Shown here: piece after piece, positions 53,169-61,634 of the stretch
How positions within the stretch are numbered: position 1 is the stretch's first letter
Layout of the letters: each line of letters begins with the position of its first letter
DNA from: Cystobacter fuscus
GTDB lineage: Bacteria; Myxococcota; Myxococcia; Myxococcales; Myxococcaceae
Length of the DNA: 64,000 nucleotides
NCBI RefSeq assembly: GCF_002305875.1
Contig: NZ_CP022098.1
Coordinates: forward strand, 7,564,001 to 7,628,000
Reading direction: 5' to 3'
Position numbers and translations under genes: made by a program
Notes under the pieces: generated by a model
Database searches by the model: none
What the model saw: the letters and a program-made list of their open reading frames with translations, nothing else
Told to the model about the DNA's origin: nothing

Positions 53169-53993
53169 CTACTCACCCCCTTCTTCGGTCTCCGCCGCCC
53201 CCTGGACCCGCTTCGTCTCTTCCCACTCCGTCAGGGCGGAGGCCACGGGGTGGAGCGTGTGGCGCATCAGCCGCTTGTGGTGCACCGCGAGATAGTGCTC
53301 CCCAGCGATGGACACGAAATCAAAGGGAGAGGCGGGGTGGTTCTTCAACCACCCCTCTGCTTCCGCACGGGTATCGAAGGAGGGCGTCGCGGGAGGTATT
53401 CCTCTCGCGGCAAGTTCTGCGATGTACGGTTCTATGATGTAGTCCCGGTATATGCCGCGAGCGTTGTCTTCACGAGAATACCAAGCCAGATAATACTTAT
53501 CGCCAATGAGTATGCGTGCCGGACTGGGTGGCTCCTCGAGCCCCTTCAGCCAGGCCTCCGCCTCGTCATGTGCTGTGAAATGAGCGATGGCGAGTGGAGC
53601 ATAATCGAGGCGATTGTTGATGTAGTCCTCGACTGCGGCGAGTTGTTCGGTGTCGGCGATGAAGTTGACCAGGTTGATGAGGACGACTGCGGACTGCTTC
53701 TGTTCAGGGTCAGGCGCCTCGTCGAACGCCTTCAACAGAAGCCTCATGACCTCATGCGAGGTCGCATCCTTGCTCGCGTCGAGGGCGGGGCTCACGTGAG
53801 GGCGTGGCGTGGGAGGAAGCCCCCTGAGATAGTCTTCAAACAGGTAGACTTGGCCTGTTTCGCCGATGAATGCCCTGTATTCGCTCACCTGGGGCCAGAG
53901 CCGCTTTTCTTCTTCCCTGCCCTCGAGTCGAGCTGCTTGCCACCGGGCTGCGGCGAACCGTGATGCGCTGATCAAGGCGTCATGGATTCTCAC
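53169..53993 (-). CDS. Partner protein of the lipoprotein, candidate immunity protein
   Basis: 274 aa from a GTG with GGAGG seven bases upstream, overlapping the lipoprotein stop by 4 bp. Helical N-terminal half (RLWPQVSEYRAFIGETGQVY; VVLINLVNFIADTEQLAA); the C-terminal half contains two repeats of about 37 residues (139-175 and 206-240) with the shared pattern EAEAWLK...GDKYYLA and EAEGWLK...GEHYLAV. No signal peptide, so cytoplasmic. Gene order (lipoprotein first, coupled) and an additional broken copy at 51471 fit a toxin-immunity pair; no test has been done. GC is visibly lower than in neighbours around 53400-53560. Confidence 0.6.
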   Translation of the reverse strand: MRIHDALISASRFAAARWQAARLEGREEEKRLWPQVSEYRAFIGETGQVYLFEDYLRGLPPTPRPHVSPALDASKDATSHEVMRLLLKAFDEAPDPEQKQSAVVLINLVNFIADTEQLAAVEDYINNRLDYAPLAIAHFTAHDEAEAWLKGLEEPPSPARILIGDKYYLAWYSREDNARGIYRDYIIEPYIAELAARGIPPATPSFDTRAEAEGWLKNHPASPFDFVSIAGEHYLAVHHKRLMRHTLHPVASALTEWEETKRVQGAAETEEGGE

Positions 53994-54682
53994 CAGGTCG
54001 CCTCCGCGATGTGTGGAGTGGTGGGCAATGCGGAGGGATTCTTCGCAACGAGCACGATCGGCATCAGGATGAGAACACCTCCACCCGAGGCGGCGACCGC
54101 GGCAACGAAGGCGACTCCAGCGATGACGATGACGGAGCCCGCGAGAATCTCCTCGCGGTGATTCTTGATCCAATCCACCGCGGGCTCTATCGCATTGAAC
54201 TCCGCGGCATATTCCTCGGCCCATTTGCCCATTCGCCGCTTGCACATGTCTGCCTGCTTCATGCAATGCTCTGGACACCACCACTTCCTGGCTTCGCGCC
54301 ACGGCTGTATCTTGATGGCGTCATATCGCCAATGCCCGACCCACACCGGCCTGCTACTCGCGAGGCAGTCCTCCTGGCACTGGATTCGTCGGCCTTCGCA
54401 GTACTCGTCCAGCCCCGTCGAGGAGACGCGCACGCTGCCTCGGTTCGAACTCATCGCGCGCGTGGTGTACTGGAACGTCGTCAGGTCGAAGTCCTCAAGC
54501 GGCTTCCAATCGTGGATCACCCGCCCATCCGGCATCTCCTGGATGAGGAGCGCGTACCTGGCGAGATGGTGCTGACCGGTGGGGCCCCAAGCCGCGACAG
54601 TGGGTCGGGTGACACTACAGGAAACAAGGAGAAGGCTGAGACCCACGGCCACGAGCTTCCGTGGGAGCGTTCTGGTGGTCAT
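53990..54682 (-). CDS. Lipoprotein, candidate SitA-like toxin
   Basis: 230 aa. Signal with lipobox LVSC at Cys22; six cysteines (95-147) in a compact segment, then CPEHCMKQADMCKRRMG and a C-terminal hydrophobic region (179-213, IVIAGVAFVAAVAASGGGVLILM). No enzymatic domain is recognised. In M. xanthus SitA toxins are lipoproteins transferred by outer-membrane exchange with an immunity gene directly downstream; the arrangement here is the same, but similarity of sequence was not established. Weak ribosome site (GAGA). Confidence 0.6.
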   Translation of the reverse strand: MTTRTLPRKLVAVGLSLLLVSCSVTRPTVAAWGPTGQHHLARYALLIQEMPDGRVIHDWKPLEDFDLTTFQYTTRAMSSNRGSVRVSSTGLDEYCEGRRIQCQEDCLASSRPVWVGHWRYDAIKIQPWREARKWWCPEHCMKQADMCKRRMGKWAEEYAAEFNAIEPAVDWIKNHREEILAGSVIVIAGVAFVAAVAASGGGVLILMPIVLVAKNPSALPTTPHIAEATW

Positions 54683-54728
54683 GTAGGATTCTCGGGGTTG
54701 CGTCGGCGTCCGCCGCGTCGATGTCGAG

Positions 54729-54755
54729 GTGGTCTCCGCGCACCAGGGGGTAGAC
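54729..54755. repeat. 27-bp near-repeat, copy upstream of the lipoprotein gene
   Basis: Second copy of the 52628-52654 segment, GTGGTCTCCGCGCACCAGGG onward. It encodes STPWCAETT in the minus reading frame that continues into the lipoprotein gene. The 54683-54998 gap also holds an A8 run (54854-54861) and otherwise nothing recognisable. Confidence 0.6.
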
Positions 54756-54998
54756 GCGCGCACCACCTGGAGTGAAATGGGGGCCCCATGTACCCCAGGC
54801 TTCCGCGAGGCGCACGCACCTCGGTGGATCCCAGTCGCGCGGCGGCGTTCCCGAAAAAAAACCGTGCCAAGCGCGCCGGGGCCGATTTGTTGGCCCCCGC
54901 GAAGACCCCCTTTACAGATGCGTTTCGCTCCCCAAAATGGCCGCCCAATCGTGCTACACGCCTGTGTAGCGACGCACGACACGGACGGAGACAGGCGC

Positions 54999-57770
54999 TT
55001 GGCGGAGGCGAGGGAATTCAGGGAGTTGCGGGTGGTGGCGGATGCGGCGGCGGTGATGGCGTCGGAGGAGGCACTCTCCTCGGATGCCGGGCAGCAGGCG
55101 CAGGCGTTGACGCCCTTCCACGAGCGGCTGCTCGCGGAGGAGCTCACCATCAAGAGTTCGGACTCGCGCGAACGGCTCGCCGGGGCGCTCGCCGAGGCGC
55201 GCGTGGACTTGAACCCGCACCAGCTCGAGGCCGCGTGCTTCGCCCTGGACTCGCTCTCGCGCGGCGGCTGCATGCTCGCGGACGAGGTGGGCCTGGGCAA
55301 GACGATCGAAGCCGGCATGGTGCTCGCCCAGCTCATGGCCGAGGGCAAGACGCGCATCCTCATCCTCGCCCCCGCCGTGCTGCGCGCGCAGTGGAACAGC
55401 GAGCTGCGCGAGAAGTTCGACCTCGAGTCCGTCATGGTCGACGGCCGCACCGTGCGCGCCACCGGCAACTGCTTCGATCAGCCCTTCCCCGTCATCTGCT
55501 CGCACCCGTTCGCCGCCAACAAGGCCTCGCTCGTGGCGGAGATCCCCTGGGACGTGGTCGTCATCGACGAGGCCCACCGGCTGCGCAACGCCTACAAGGC
55601 CGGACACAAGACGGGCCAGGCCCTGCGCGCCGCCCTCCAGGGCCGCCCCAAGCTGCTGCTCACCGCCACGCCCCTGCAGAACGACTTGATGGAGCTGTTC
55701 GGCCTCGTCACGCTCCTGGACGAGCAGATCCTCGGCCCCGAGCACGCCTTCCGCACCCGCTACCGGCTGGAGGGCGAGACGGGCGGGCTGCCCGGCGACG
55801 CCGCCACCGAGCTCAAGGAGCGGCTCGCCCCGGTGGTGCAACGCACGCTGCGCCGCCAGGTGCGCGAGTACGTGCGCTACACCAACCGCCGCTCCATCGT
55901 GGAGGACTTCGCCCCCTCGCCCGAGGAGCATGATCTCTACGAGAAGGTGAGCGAGTACCTGCGGCGCTCCGAGGTGGCCGCCATCGAGCCGGGCAAGAAG
56001 ACGCTGCTCACGCTCTGCTACCGCAAGCTCCTGGCCTCCTCCACCTACGCCATCGCCCCCACCCTGCGTCGGCTCTCCGAGAACCTCACCAAGCGCCTGG
56101 AGGCGGCGCGCCTGGGCCAGCGCGCCCTGGGCTTCTTCGAGCCCGAGGAAGCCAGGCAGTTCGCCGAGGAGGGCGAGGAGTGGCTGGAGGACTCCTCGAG
56201 CAAGCCCGTGAGCATCCGCACGCTCGAGAACGAGATGTGGGAGCTCAAGCAGTACGCGGACCTCGCCGACTCCATCAAGGTCAACGCCAAGGGCGAGGCG
56301 CTGCTGCGCGCGATGGAGCGCACCTTCAAGGTGATGAAGGGCCAGGGCTGGCCGGAGAAGGCGCTCATCTTCACCGAGTCCAAGCGCACCCAGCAGTACC
56401 TGTGCACCCTGCTGTCGCAGAACGGCTACGAGGGGAAGATCTCCCTGCTCTCGGGCGACTCGGGCGGCGGCCCCGAGGAGCGCCGCGCGCTGGTGAACGA
56501 GTTCCGCGACAAGACGCAGATCCTCATCTGCACCGAGGCGGGCGCCGAGGGCCTCAACCTCCAGTTCTGCAACCTGGTGGTGAACTACGATCTGCCGTGG
56601 AACCCGCAGCGGGTGGAGCAGCGCATCGGCCGCTGCCACCGCTATGGCCAGCAGCGCGACGTGCTCGTCATCAACTTCCTCAACCGGCGCAACGCCGCGG
56701 ACGCGCGGCTGTACGAGCTGCTCGAGAAGAAGTTGAACCTCTTCGACGGCGTGTTCGGCGCGTCGGACGAAATCCTCGGCGCGCTGGAGAGCGGCGTGGA
56801 CTTCGAGCGGCGCATCCTCGACATCTACCAGTCCTGCCGCCACCCGGACGACATCAACGCCGCGTTCGACAAGCTGCGCTCGGACATGGAGGGCCGCATC
56901 AGCGAGCGCATGACGGAGGCGCGCTCGGTGCTGATGGAGCGCTTCGACGGGGACGTGCGGCGGCGGCTGCGCATCGCGGGCGCGCAGACGAAGGAGGCGC
57001 TGGAGAAGCGCCAGCAGGGCGCGCGCGCGCTGACGGGCTCGGTGCTGGGCAGCCACGCCTCGGGCCGGCTCCAGGTGGCCAAGGCTGCCTATGCCGTGAG
57101 GGACAGGACGCACGACGCCATCAACTACCTCCAGCTCAACGCGGCGGGCCTGCCCGCGCGACTCGCGCGCCTGGCGGGCAGCGAGGGCTGGTGGTTCGTC
57201 TACAAGTGCGAGACGACGGGCCTCAAGGCCGAGGAGCGCATGCTCCACCTGGTGCTGGTGCTCGAGCGCGACGGCAAGAGCTTCCGCGCCCTGCCGCTCG
57301 AGGACGGCGAGCACTTCATGAAGCTGGTGGGCAAGGAGGAGCGGCGCCGCCAGCCTCCCCCCGTGTCCGTGACGCTCATGCAGGAACAGGCGCTCATGGC
57401 CGCCAAGGACGAGGTGCTGCGCGCCGCCGAGCGCCGCAATGCCCTGGAGTTGGATCTGGCGCGTGAGCGCGCCGATCGCTTCGCCGAGGACTGTCTGCTG
57501 GAATCGCGCGAGGCGGTGGAGCGCGCGCGAGAGGCCTGGCAGGAGGCGCGCCGCCACGTGTGCACCCATGAGGATCCCGCCGAGCGCATGAAGGCGCGCG
57601 CCCACGCGGAGCGGCTCGAGCGCGAGTACCGCAAGAAGCTCGCCTCGCTGCGCAACGAGGAGGAGAAGCGCTACGCGGCCAAGGATCGGCAGATCGCGGA
57701 CCTCGCCAACAAGGCCAAGGTCACCGAGAAGCGCTCCCTCATCGCCTCCGCCTACTTCTGGCTGTCCTGA
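54999..57770 (+). CDS. SNF2/RapA-type DEAH helicase
   Basis: 923 aa from TTG at 54999 (GGAG eight bases upstream); an ATG at 54915 would give a poor N-terminus. Motif I DEVGLGKT (95-102), DEAH (190-193), TATPLQND, QRIGRCHRYGQQ motif VI (541 onward), then a long helical C-terminal part rich in charged coiled-coil segments (about 620-915). Resembles RapA/SNF2-like helicases that act on RNA polymerase or in defence systems such as DISARM. Without a defence partner, a cellular role is as likely. Ends at a terminator hairpin. Confidence 0.85.
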   Translation: MAEAREFRELRVVADAAAVMASEEALSSDAGQQAQALTPFHERLLAEELTIKSSDSRERLAGALAEARVDLNPHQLEAACFALDSLSRGGCMLADEVGLGKTIEAGMVLAQLMAEGKTRILILAPAVLRAQWNSELREKFDLESVMVDGRTVRATGNCFDQPFPVICSHPFAANKASLVAEIPWDVVVIDEAHRLRNAYKAGHKTGQALRAALQGRPKLLLTATPLQNDLMELFGLVTLLDEQILGPEHAFRTRYRLEGETGGLPGDAATELKERLAPVVQRTLRRQVREYVRYTNRRSIVEDFAPSPEEHDLYEKVSEYLRRSEVAAIEPGKKTLLTLCYRKLLASSTYAIAPTLRRLSENLTKRLEAARLGQRALGFFEPEEARQFAEEGEEWLEDSSSKPVSIRTLENEMWELKQYADLADSIKVNAKGEALLRAMERTFKVMKGQGWPEKALIFTESKRTQQYLCTLLSQNGYEGKISLLSGDSGGGPEERRALVNEFRDKTQILICTEAGAEGLNLQFCNLVVNYDLPWNPQRVEQRIGRCHRYGQQRDVLVINFLNRRNAADARLYELLEKKLNLFDGVFGASDEILGALESGVDFERRILDIYQSCRHPDDINAAFDKLRSDMEGRISERMTEARSVLMERFDGDVRRRLRIAGAQTKEALEKRQQGARALTGSVLGSHASGRLQVAKAAYAVRDRTHDAINYLQLNAAGLPARLARLAGSEGWWFVYKCETTGLKAEERMLHLVLVLERDGKSFRALPLEDGEHFMKLVGKEERRRQPPPVSVTLMQEQALMAAKDEVLRAAERRNALELDLARERADRFAEDCLLESREAVERAREAWQEARRHVCTHEDPAERMKARAHAERLEREYRKKLASLRNEEEKRYAAKDRQIADLANKAKVTEKRSLIASAYFWLS

Positions 57771-57778
57771 GGCCGCCC

Positions 57779-57802
57779 GGCCCCCTGCCTCCCGAGGGGG
57801 CC
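57779..57802 (+). terminator. Hairpin downstream of the helicase
   Basis: GGCCCCCT (57779-57786), loop of eight bases, AGGGGGCC (57795-57802): eight perfect pairs starting eight bases past the stop. No T-tract. Confidence 0.5.
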
Positions 57803-57850
57803 ACACGACATGTCCGGGCCAAGGCATAGGCCAGTCGTTACCCTGCCTTC

Positions 57851-58171
57851 ATGTCCGACGCTCGTCCCGTGCGCCCGCCCTGGAAGTCTGGCTTCGTGCT
57901 CGTGTGCAAGAAGTGCTCGGGCAACAAGAACCTGGACTTGAGGAAGTGGCTGGAGCGCCGGCTGGAAGCGGAAGGCCACGACGACGAAGTGAAGGTGCTC
58001 AAGGTGAGCTGCATGGACATCTGCCCCAAGGGCCGGGTGATGGCCGTGGTGCCACCGGGGCCCGAGGGCTCACCGGGCGGCTGCTACGCGGTGGATCCCC
58101 TCCACGAGCGGGAAGATTTCTACCGGCGCGTCCTGAAACTTCTTCCGGAGGATCATCCCAAGACGCACTAG
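57851..58171 (+). CDS. Thioredoxin-like [2Fe-2S] ferredoxin
   Basis: 106 aa. Cysteines at [20 protein letters not shown] and [19 protein letters not shown] give the four-Cys pattern of thioredoxin-fold 2Fe-2S proteins (CxxC near the N-terminus and CxxxC after the middle). It may pass electrons to a soluble partner. Overlaps the Smr stop by 4 bp (tail to tail). Confidence 0.75.
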   Translation: MSDARPVRPPWKSGFVLVCKKCSGNKNLDLRKWLERRLEAEGHDDEVKVLKVSCMDICPKGRVMAVVPPGPEGSPGGCYAVDPLHEREDFYRRVLKLLPEDHPKTH

Positions 58172-58485
58172 GGCGCCCGGGGCTTGAGCCGCACCCAGGT
58201 CGCGCCCCAGCCGCCATCGGCCTCGGTCGCGGACCGGAAGGACTCCACTTCGGGAAGCTGGGGGAGGAGTGACTGGACGGTGCGCCTCAACGCGCCCGTG
58301 CCCTTGCCGTGGATGATGCGGATGTCGAGCACCCCGGCTTCACGGCACGCCCAGAGATACTCGGTGACGACGTCCTTCACGTCCCGGGGGTGGAACGGAT
58401 GCAGATCCAGGTTCCCATCCAACGGCAGCGCCACCGGCGCCTCGGGATCGAACCCGGCGTCCTCGTCCCCCTCGTTACTGGCCAC
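58168..58485 (-). CDS. Smr-domain protein
   Basis: 105 aa from GTG at 58485, just inside the end of the small secreted gene. Smr core [19 protein letters not shown] and [20 protein letters not shown]. Smr domains bind or nick structured DNA or RNA; stand-alone Smr proteins are common and largely uncharacterised. No partner nearby suggests a specific function. Confidence 0.75.
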   Translation of the reverse strand: MASNEGDEDAGFDPEAPVALPLDGNLDLHPFHPRDVKDVVTEYLWACREAGVLDIRIIHGKGTGALRRTVQSLLPQLPEVESFRSATEADGGWGATWVRLKPRAP

Positions 58486-58723
58486 GACGCACGCGGTCAG
58501 CCTCTTCCTGGCGACGCACCGCGTCCAGGCGCCGCTGTTCCCGGGCCGCCTGGAACTCGGCCTCCAAAGTGGAGACTTCGTTTCGCAGGGCGGAGAAATG
58601 TTTACGCACGTCTTCCCAGGTATCACCTGCTGGCACGATTTGCGCCTGCTCCTCGACACCGGGACCCGCACCACCGGCCGCTGCCATGCGTGCCACCAAA
58701 GCCGCAACAAGGACCGATCTCAT
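58475..58723 (-). CDS. Small secreted helical protein
   Basis: 82 aa. Signal peptide ([19 protein letters not shown]) and a charged helical remainder ([34 protein letters not shown]) likely to form a coiled coil. GGGAGG precedes the ATG. Overlaps the Smr start by 11 bp. Unknown function. Confidence 0.55.
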   Translation of the reverse strand: MRSVLVAALVARMAAAGGAGPGVEEQAQIVPAGDTWEDVRKHFSALRNEVSTLEAEFQAAREQRRLDAVRRQEEADRVRRGQ

Positions 58724-58788
58724 ACCCTCCCCTTCAGCAAGCCACGTGCCATACTCCACTGCCCTACAACCCCCCACACCCAAGGGGC

Positions 58789-59832
58789 TCACGGCTTCGC
58801 GTCGGAAGGGGACGCGGTGCGTGAGATGACGCTGCGCGCCAGGTGGATGGCGGACAGCGGAGCACTGCCCTCGGCCTTGTTGTTGAGGGTGGCGAAGACG
58901 GGCCGGCCCAGGTTCAGCGCGGCGGTGGCGACGCGGGCGATGCCCTCCCGGGTGCGCGGGTCCTCGTCCACGAGCCGATCGAAGGGGAAGTAGCGCTTGC
59001 GCGCCTCCTCGTAGTCCAGGTTGGGCGGGAGCATCCAACGCACCACGAGCGCGGGTGCCTGCAAGGCACGCAGGCGGACGGTCTGCCGCTCGACGGGCGG
59101 CAGGTTCTTCCACACGGCGAGCACGGGGCAGGCTCCCGCGTCGGCGAGCACCTGGCCCAGGGCGTCCGTCATCAGGGCCTCGTTGCGGACCTCGACGGCG
59201 TACAGCGGGCCCCGTGGGAGCGCGGCGAGGAAGGTGTGCAGCCGCTCCATGAAGAGGCCCACACCGCCGAACTCCTGGACGTCTTGCGGCGGGAGCTGGA
59301 AGACGATGGGCCCGGCCTTCTCTCCCAGACCCTCGACACACGGCCCCACGACGAGGTCGGCCGCGTAGGCGGCGTCGAGGAAGCGGGCATTGGGCTGACC
59401 TCGGACGTCGCCATAGCGCGCATGCACCGGCCAGCGCGCGAGCGTACAGGCCTCGTGGGCCTTCACGAGGAAGCGGAAGCCCGGGGGCACCTGGGCGGCG
59501 TACTCGGCGAAGGTGGCGGCGGGAATGGGCGCGTAGAAGGTCCGGTCCACCCCCACGGTGCGAAGAATGGGGTGCTGGGCGTACGCGGCGAGCCCCTCGC
59601 GCGACAGCCGCGCCGGCGTGGCTTCCCGGTCGTAGACGAGCCCCTTCCACCCGGGAAACGTCCACGAGGAGGTGCCCAGGTAGAGCGCCGGGGGAAGCCG
59701 CTCTCCCAGGGCCCGCACGTCATCGGGCAGCTCGGCGGGACCGACGGGCTCGCCCTGCCCGCGCCGCCGTCCCCTGGCGGGAGTGGGGCTGGGCGCCCCG
59801 GTGAAGAGATCGAGTTGGGAGGAATCGGCCAT
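58789..59832 (-). CDS. DUF72 family protein
   Basis: 347 aa. TIM-barrel-like DUF72: SSWTFPGWKGLVYDREA, YAAQVPPGFRFLVKAHEACT, VFQLPPQDVQEFGG, and YAVEVRNEAL with the conserved acidic residues. The N-terminal 35 residues are basic and low-complexity. Biochemical role unknown; the family is widespread. ATG at 59832 chosen as the first codon before a recognisable start. Confidence 0.8.
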   Translation of the reverse strand: MADSSQLDLFTGAPSPTPARGRRRGQGEPVGPAELPDDVRALGERLPPALYLGTSSWTFPGWKGLVYDREATPARLSREGLAAYAQHPILRTVGVDRTFYAPIPAATFAEYAAQVPPGFRFLVKAHEACTLARWPVHARYGDVRGQPNARFLDAAYAADLVVGPCVEGLGEKAGPIVFQLPPQDVQEFGGVGLFMERLHTFLAALPRGPLYAVEVRNEALMTDALGQVLADAGACPVLAVWKNLPPVERQTVRLRALQAPALVVRWMLPPNLDYEEARKRYFPFDRLVDEDPRTREGIARVATAALNLGRPVFATLNNKAEGSAPLSAIHLARSVISRTASPSDAKP

Positions 59833-59968
59833 GTGCGCTCCGGTGGACTCTATTTCTAGAGTAAGCCCGAGCGGCCACACTTCCAAGGTCTTCTCCGAAG
59901 AAACACCGAGGGCCGGCATGCCGGGGGGCGGGCACCCGGCCGCGATGCACCGCGTCGTGCGCGGAGCG

Positions 59969-60250
59969 TCAGTTCGCTTCGGGGACGTCCGCCGCGGCCT
60001 TGCGCACGGTGTGCACCGCGGCATCCACCTCGGCGAGGATGCGGCGGGCGTGGGCGAGGAAGGCGGTGCCCGCGGGCAGCAGCCGCATGCCGCGCGGCGT
60101 GCGCTCGAAGAGCGGCGTTCCCAGCTCGTCCTCGAGCGACAGGATGTGACGGCTGAGCGGGGGCTGGGACAGGTGCAGCCGGCGCGCGGCGCGGCCCACG
60201 TGGCCCTCTTCGGCCACCGCGACGAAGGACTGGAGGTGCGTGAGGCTCAC
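59969..60250 (-). CDS. HTH-only LysR-type protein
   Basis: 93 aa. The winged-helix DNA-binding domain is complete (LQSFVAVAEEGHVGRAARRLH; SQPPLSRHILSLEDELGTPLF; FERTPRGMRLLPAGTAFLAH), ending right after the linker helix. A full regulator has about 300 residues, so the inducer-binding domain is absent; 136 bp to the next gene contain no trace of it. It is divergent from map (89 bp). Either truncated or a naturally short dominant-negative type. Confidence 0.75.
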   Translation of the reverse strand: MSLTHLQSFVAVAEEGHVGRAARRLHLSQPPLSRHILSLEDELGTPLFERTPRGMRLLPAGTAFLAHARRILAEVDAAVHTVRKAAADVPEAN

Positions 60251-60339
60251 GGCCCCGAGTCTAGCGCTTCCGCGGACCGTGGACCCAATGCCAAGACAGC
60301 ATTGGACGCCCGGGTGGCCCCGGGGCCACCTTGCCCGCC

Positions 60340-61113
60340 ATGGGAATTCCACTACTCAAGGGAATGGACGTCGAGCGTCTGCGTCGCGCGGGACGGGCCG
60401 CGGCCGGGACGCTCGCGCATGTCGCGGCCCGGCTCGCCCCGGGCATCTCGACGGCGGACATCGACACGTGGGTGCGCGAGGACACGGCGCGGCGCGGCGG
60501 CACCCCCAGCCAGCTCGGCTACAAGGGGTTTCCGGCGGCGGTCTGCACCAGCCGCAACCACGTCGTCTGCCACGGCATCCCGCGCCCGGACGAGCGGCTC
60601 GGGCCCGGGGACATCGTCAACGTGGACGTCACCACGTGCCTCGAGGGGTTTCACGGGGACACCTCGGCCACGTTCTTCATCGGCGAGGTGTCCGCGGAGG
60701 CGCGCCATGTGGTGGACGTCGCGCGCCGGTGCCGCGACGCGGGCGTGGCGGTGGTGCGCCACGGGGCCCGGCTCGGAGACATCGGCGCCGCCATCGAGGA
60801 GCTCGCCCGCCAGGAGGGCTGCAGCGTGGTGCGCGAGTTCGGTGGACACGGCATCGGCCACCAGATGCACCTCCCGCCCCATGTGTCGCACGTGGGCAGA
60901 CGCGGCACGGGCATCACCCTGCGCTCGGGAATGGTGATCACCATCGAGCCCATGGTGAACCTGGGGCGTGCGGAGATCCGGGTGTTGCCGGACGGGTGGA
61001 CGGTGCTCACGGAGGACGGGAGCCTGTCGGCCCAGTTCGAGCACACCGTGCTGGTGACGCGCGAGGGCTGCGAGATCCTCACCCCCACGCCCCCCGCCGG
61101 GGAGATGCAGTAG
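60340..61113 (+). CDS. map: Methionine aminopeptidase type I
   Basis: 257 aa. Removes the initiator Met. Metal ligands and motif: VNVDVTTCLEGFHGDTSATF (Asp, Asp), GGHGIGHQMHLPPHVSH (His), MVITIEPMVNLG (Glu) and SLSAQFEHTVLVT (Glu). The N-terminus lacks the zinc-finger extension seen in some type Ia proteins. ATG at 60340. The upstream LysR-type protein is divergent. Confidence 0.93.
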   Translation: MGIPLLKGMDVERLRRAGRAAAGTLAHVAARLAPGISTADIDTWVREDTARRGGTPSQLGYKGFPAAVCTSRNHVVCHGIPRPDERLGPGDIVNVDVTTCLEGFHGDTSATFFIGEVSAEARHVVDVARRCRDAGVAVVRHGARLGDIGAAIEELARQEGCSVVREFGGHGIGHQMHLPPHVSHVGRRGTGITLRSGMVITIEPMVNLGRAEIRVLPDGWTVLTEDGSLSAQFEHTVLVTREGCEILTPTPPAGEMQ

Positions 61114-61163
61114 GGTCCGCTCCCGCGCCCACCCCCGAGAGCCCGGGCGCGCGAGGAGCGAGC

Positions 61164-61625
61164 GTGGAGCTGACCTTCATCGATACCGAGCACCCGCTGT
61201 ACCCGGAGGAACTGGAGCTGCGCTACCAGGTGCTGAGGGCCCCCCTCGGCTTCGACCGCTCCGCGGTGAAATTCCCCTTCGACGCGCACAGCCTGCACCT
61301 CGTCGCCGTGGACGCGGGGCGGGTCGTCGGGTGCGTGCTCTTCCATCCGGAGAGCGAGCACTCGGGCAGGCTCTTCCAGATGGCCATCGAGCCCGCGCGG
61401 CAGCGGACCGGCCTGGGGGCCCGGCTGGTGCGTGCCCTGGAGGAAGAGCTGGGGGCGAGGGGCTTCCGGGAAGTCACCCTCCACGCGCGCGCCCACGTGG
61501 CGGGCTTCTACGAGACACTCGGCTACGAGGTGTACGGCGAGCCCTTCGTGGAGGTGAGCATTCCGCATGTCCATATGCGGCGGCGGCTGGACGGGACGCT
61601 GCGGGGCGTACCGGGGGGACGTTAG
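61164..61625 (+). CDS. GNAT N-acetyltransferase
   Basis: 153 aa from GTG with GAGGAG five bases upstream. GNAT fold: VVGCVLFHPESEHSGRLFQMAIEP then RQRTGLGARLVRALEEELG (acetyl-CoA loop) and YETLGYEVYGEPF. ElaA-like. Substrate unknown. It starts 50 bp after map and 9 bp before the next gene. Confidence 0.8.
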   Translation: MELTFIDTEHPLYPEELELRYQVLRAPLGFDRSAVKFPFDAHSLHLVAVDAGRVVGCVLFHPESEHSGRLFQMAIEPARQRTGLGARLVRALEEELGARGFREVTLHARAHVAGFYETLGYEVYGEPFVEVSIPHVHMRRRLDGTLRGVPGGR

Positions 61626-61634
61626 GCTTCGAGG

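Noticed and set aside
50781-54998. Insertion sequence or integrase behind the island
   Set aside because: No transposase, recombinase or terminal inverted repeat was found in the island; homologous recombination at the duplicated fragments is the simpler explanation.
54954-57827. A 957-codon open frame on the minus strand
   Set aside because: Antisense to the helicase gene with its intact motifs; Leu/Arg/Ala-rich composition is typical of a shadow frame.
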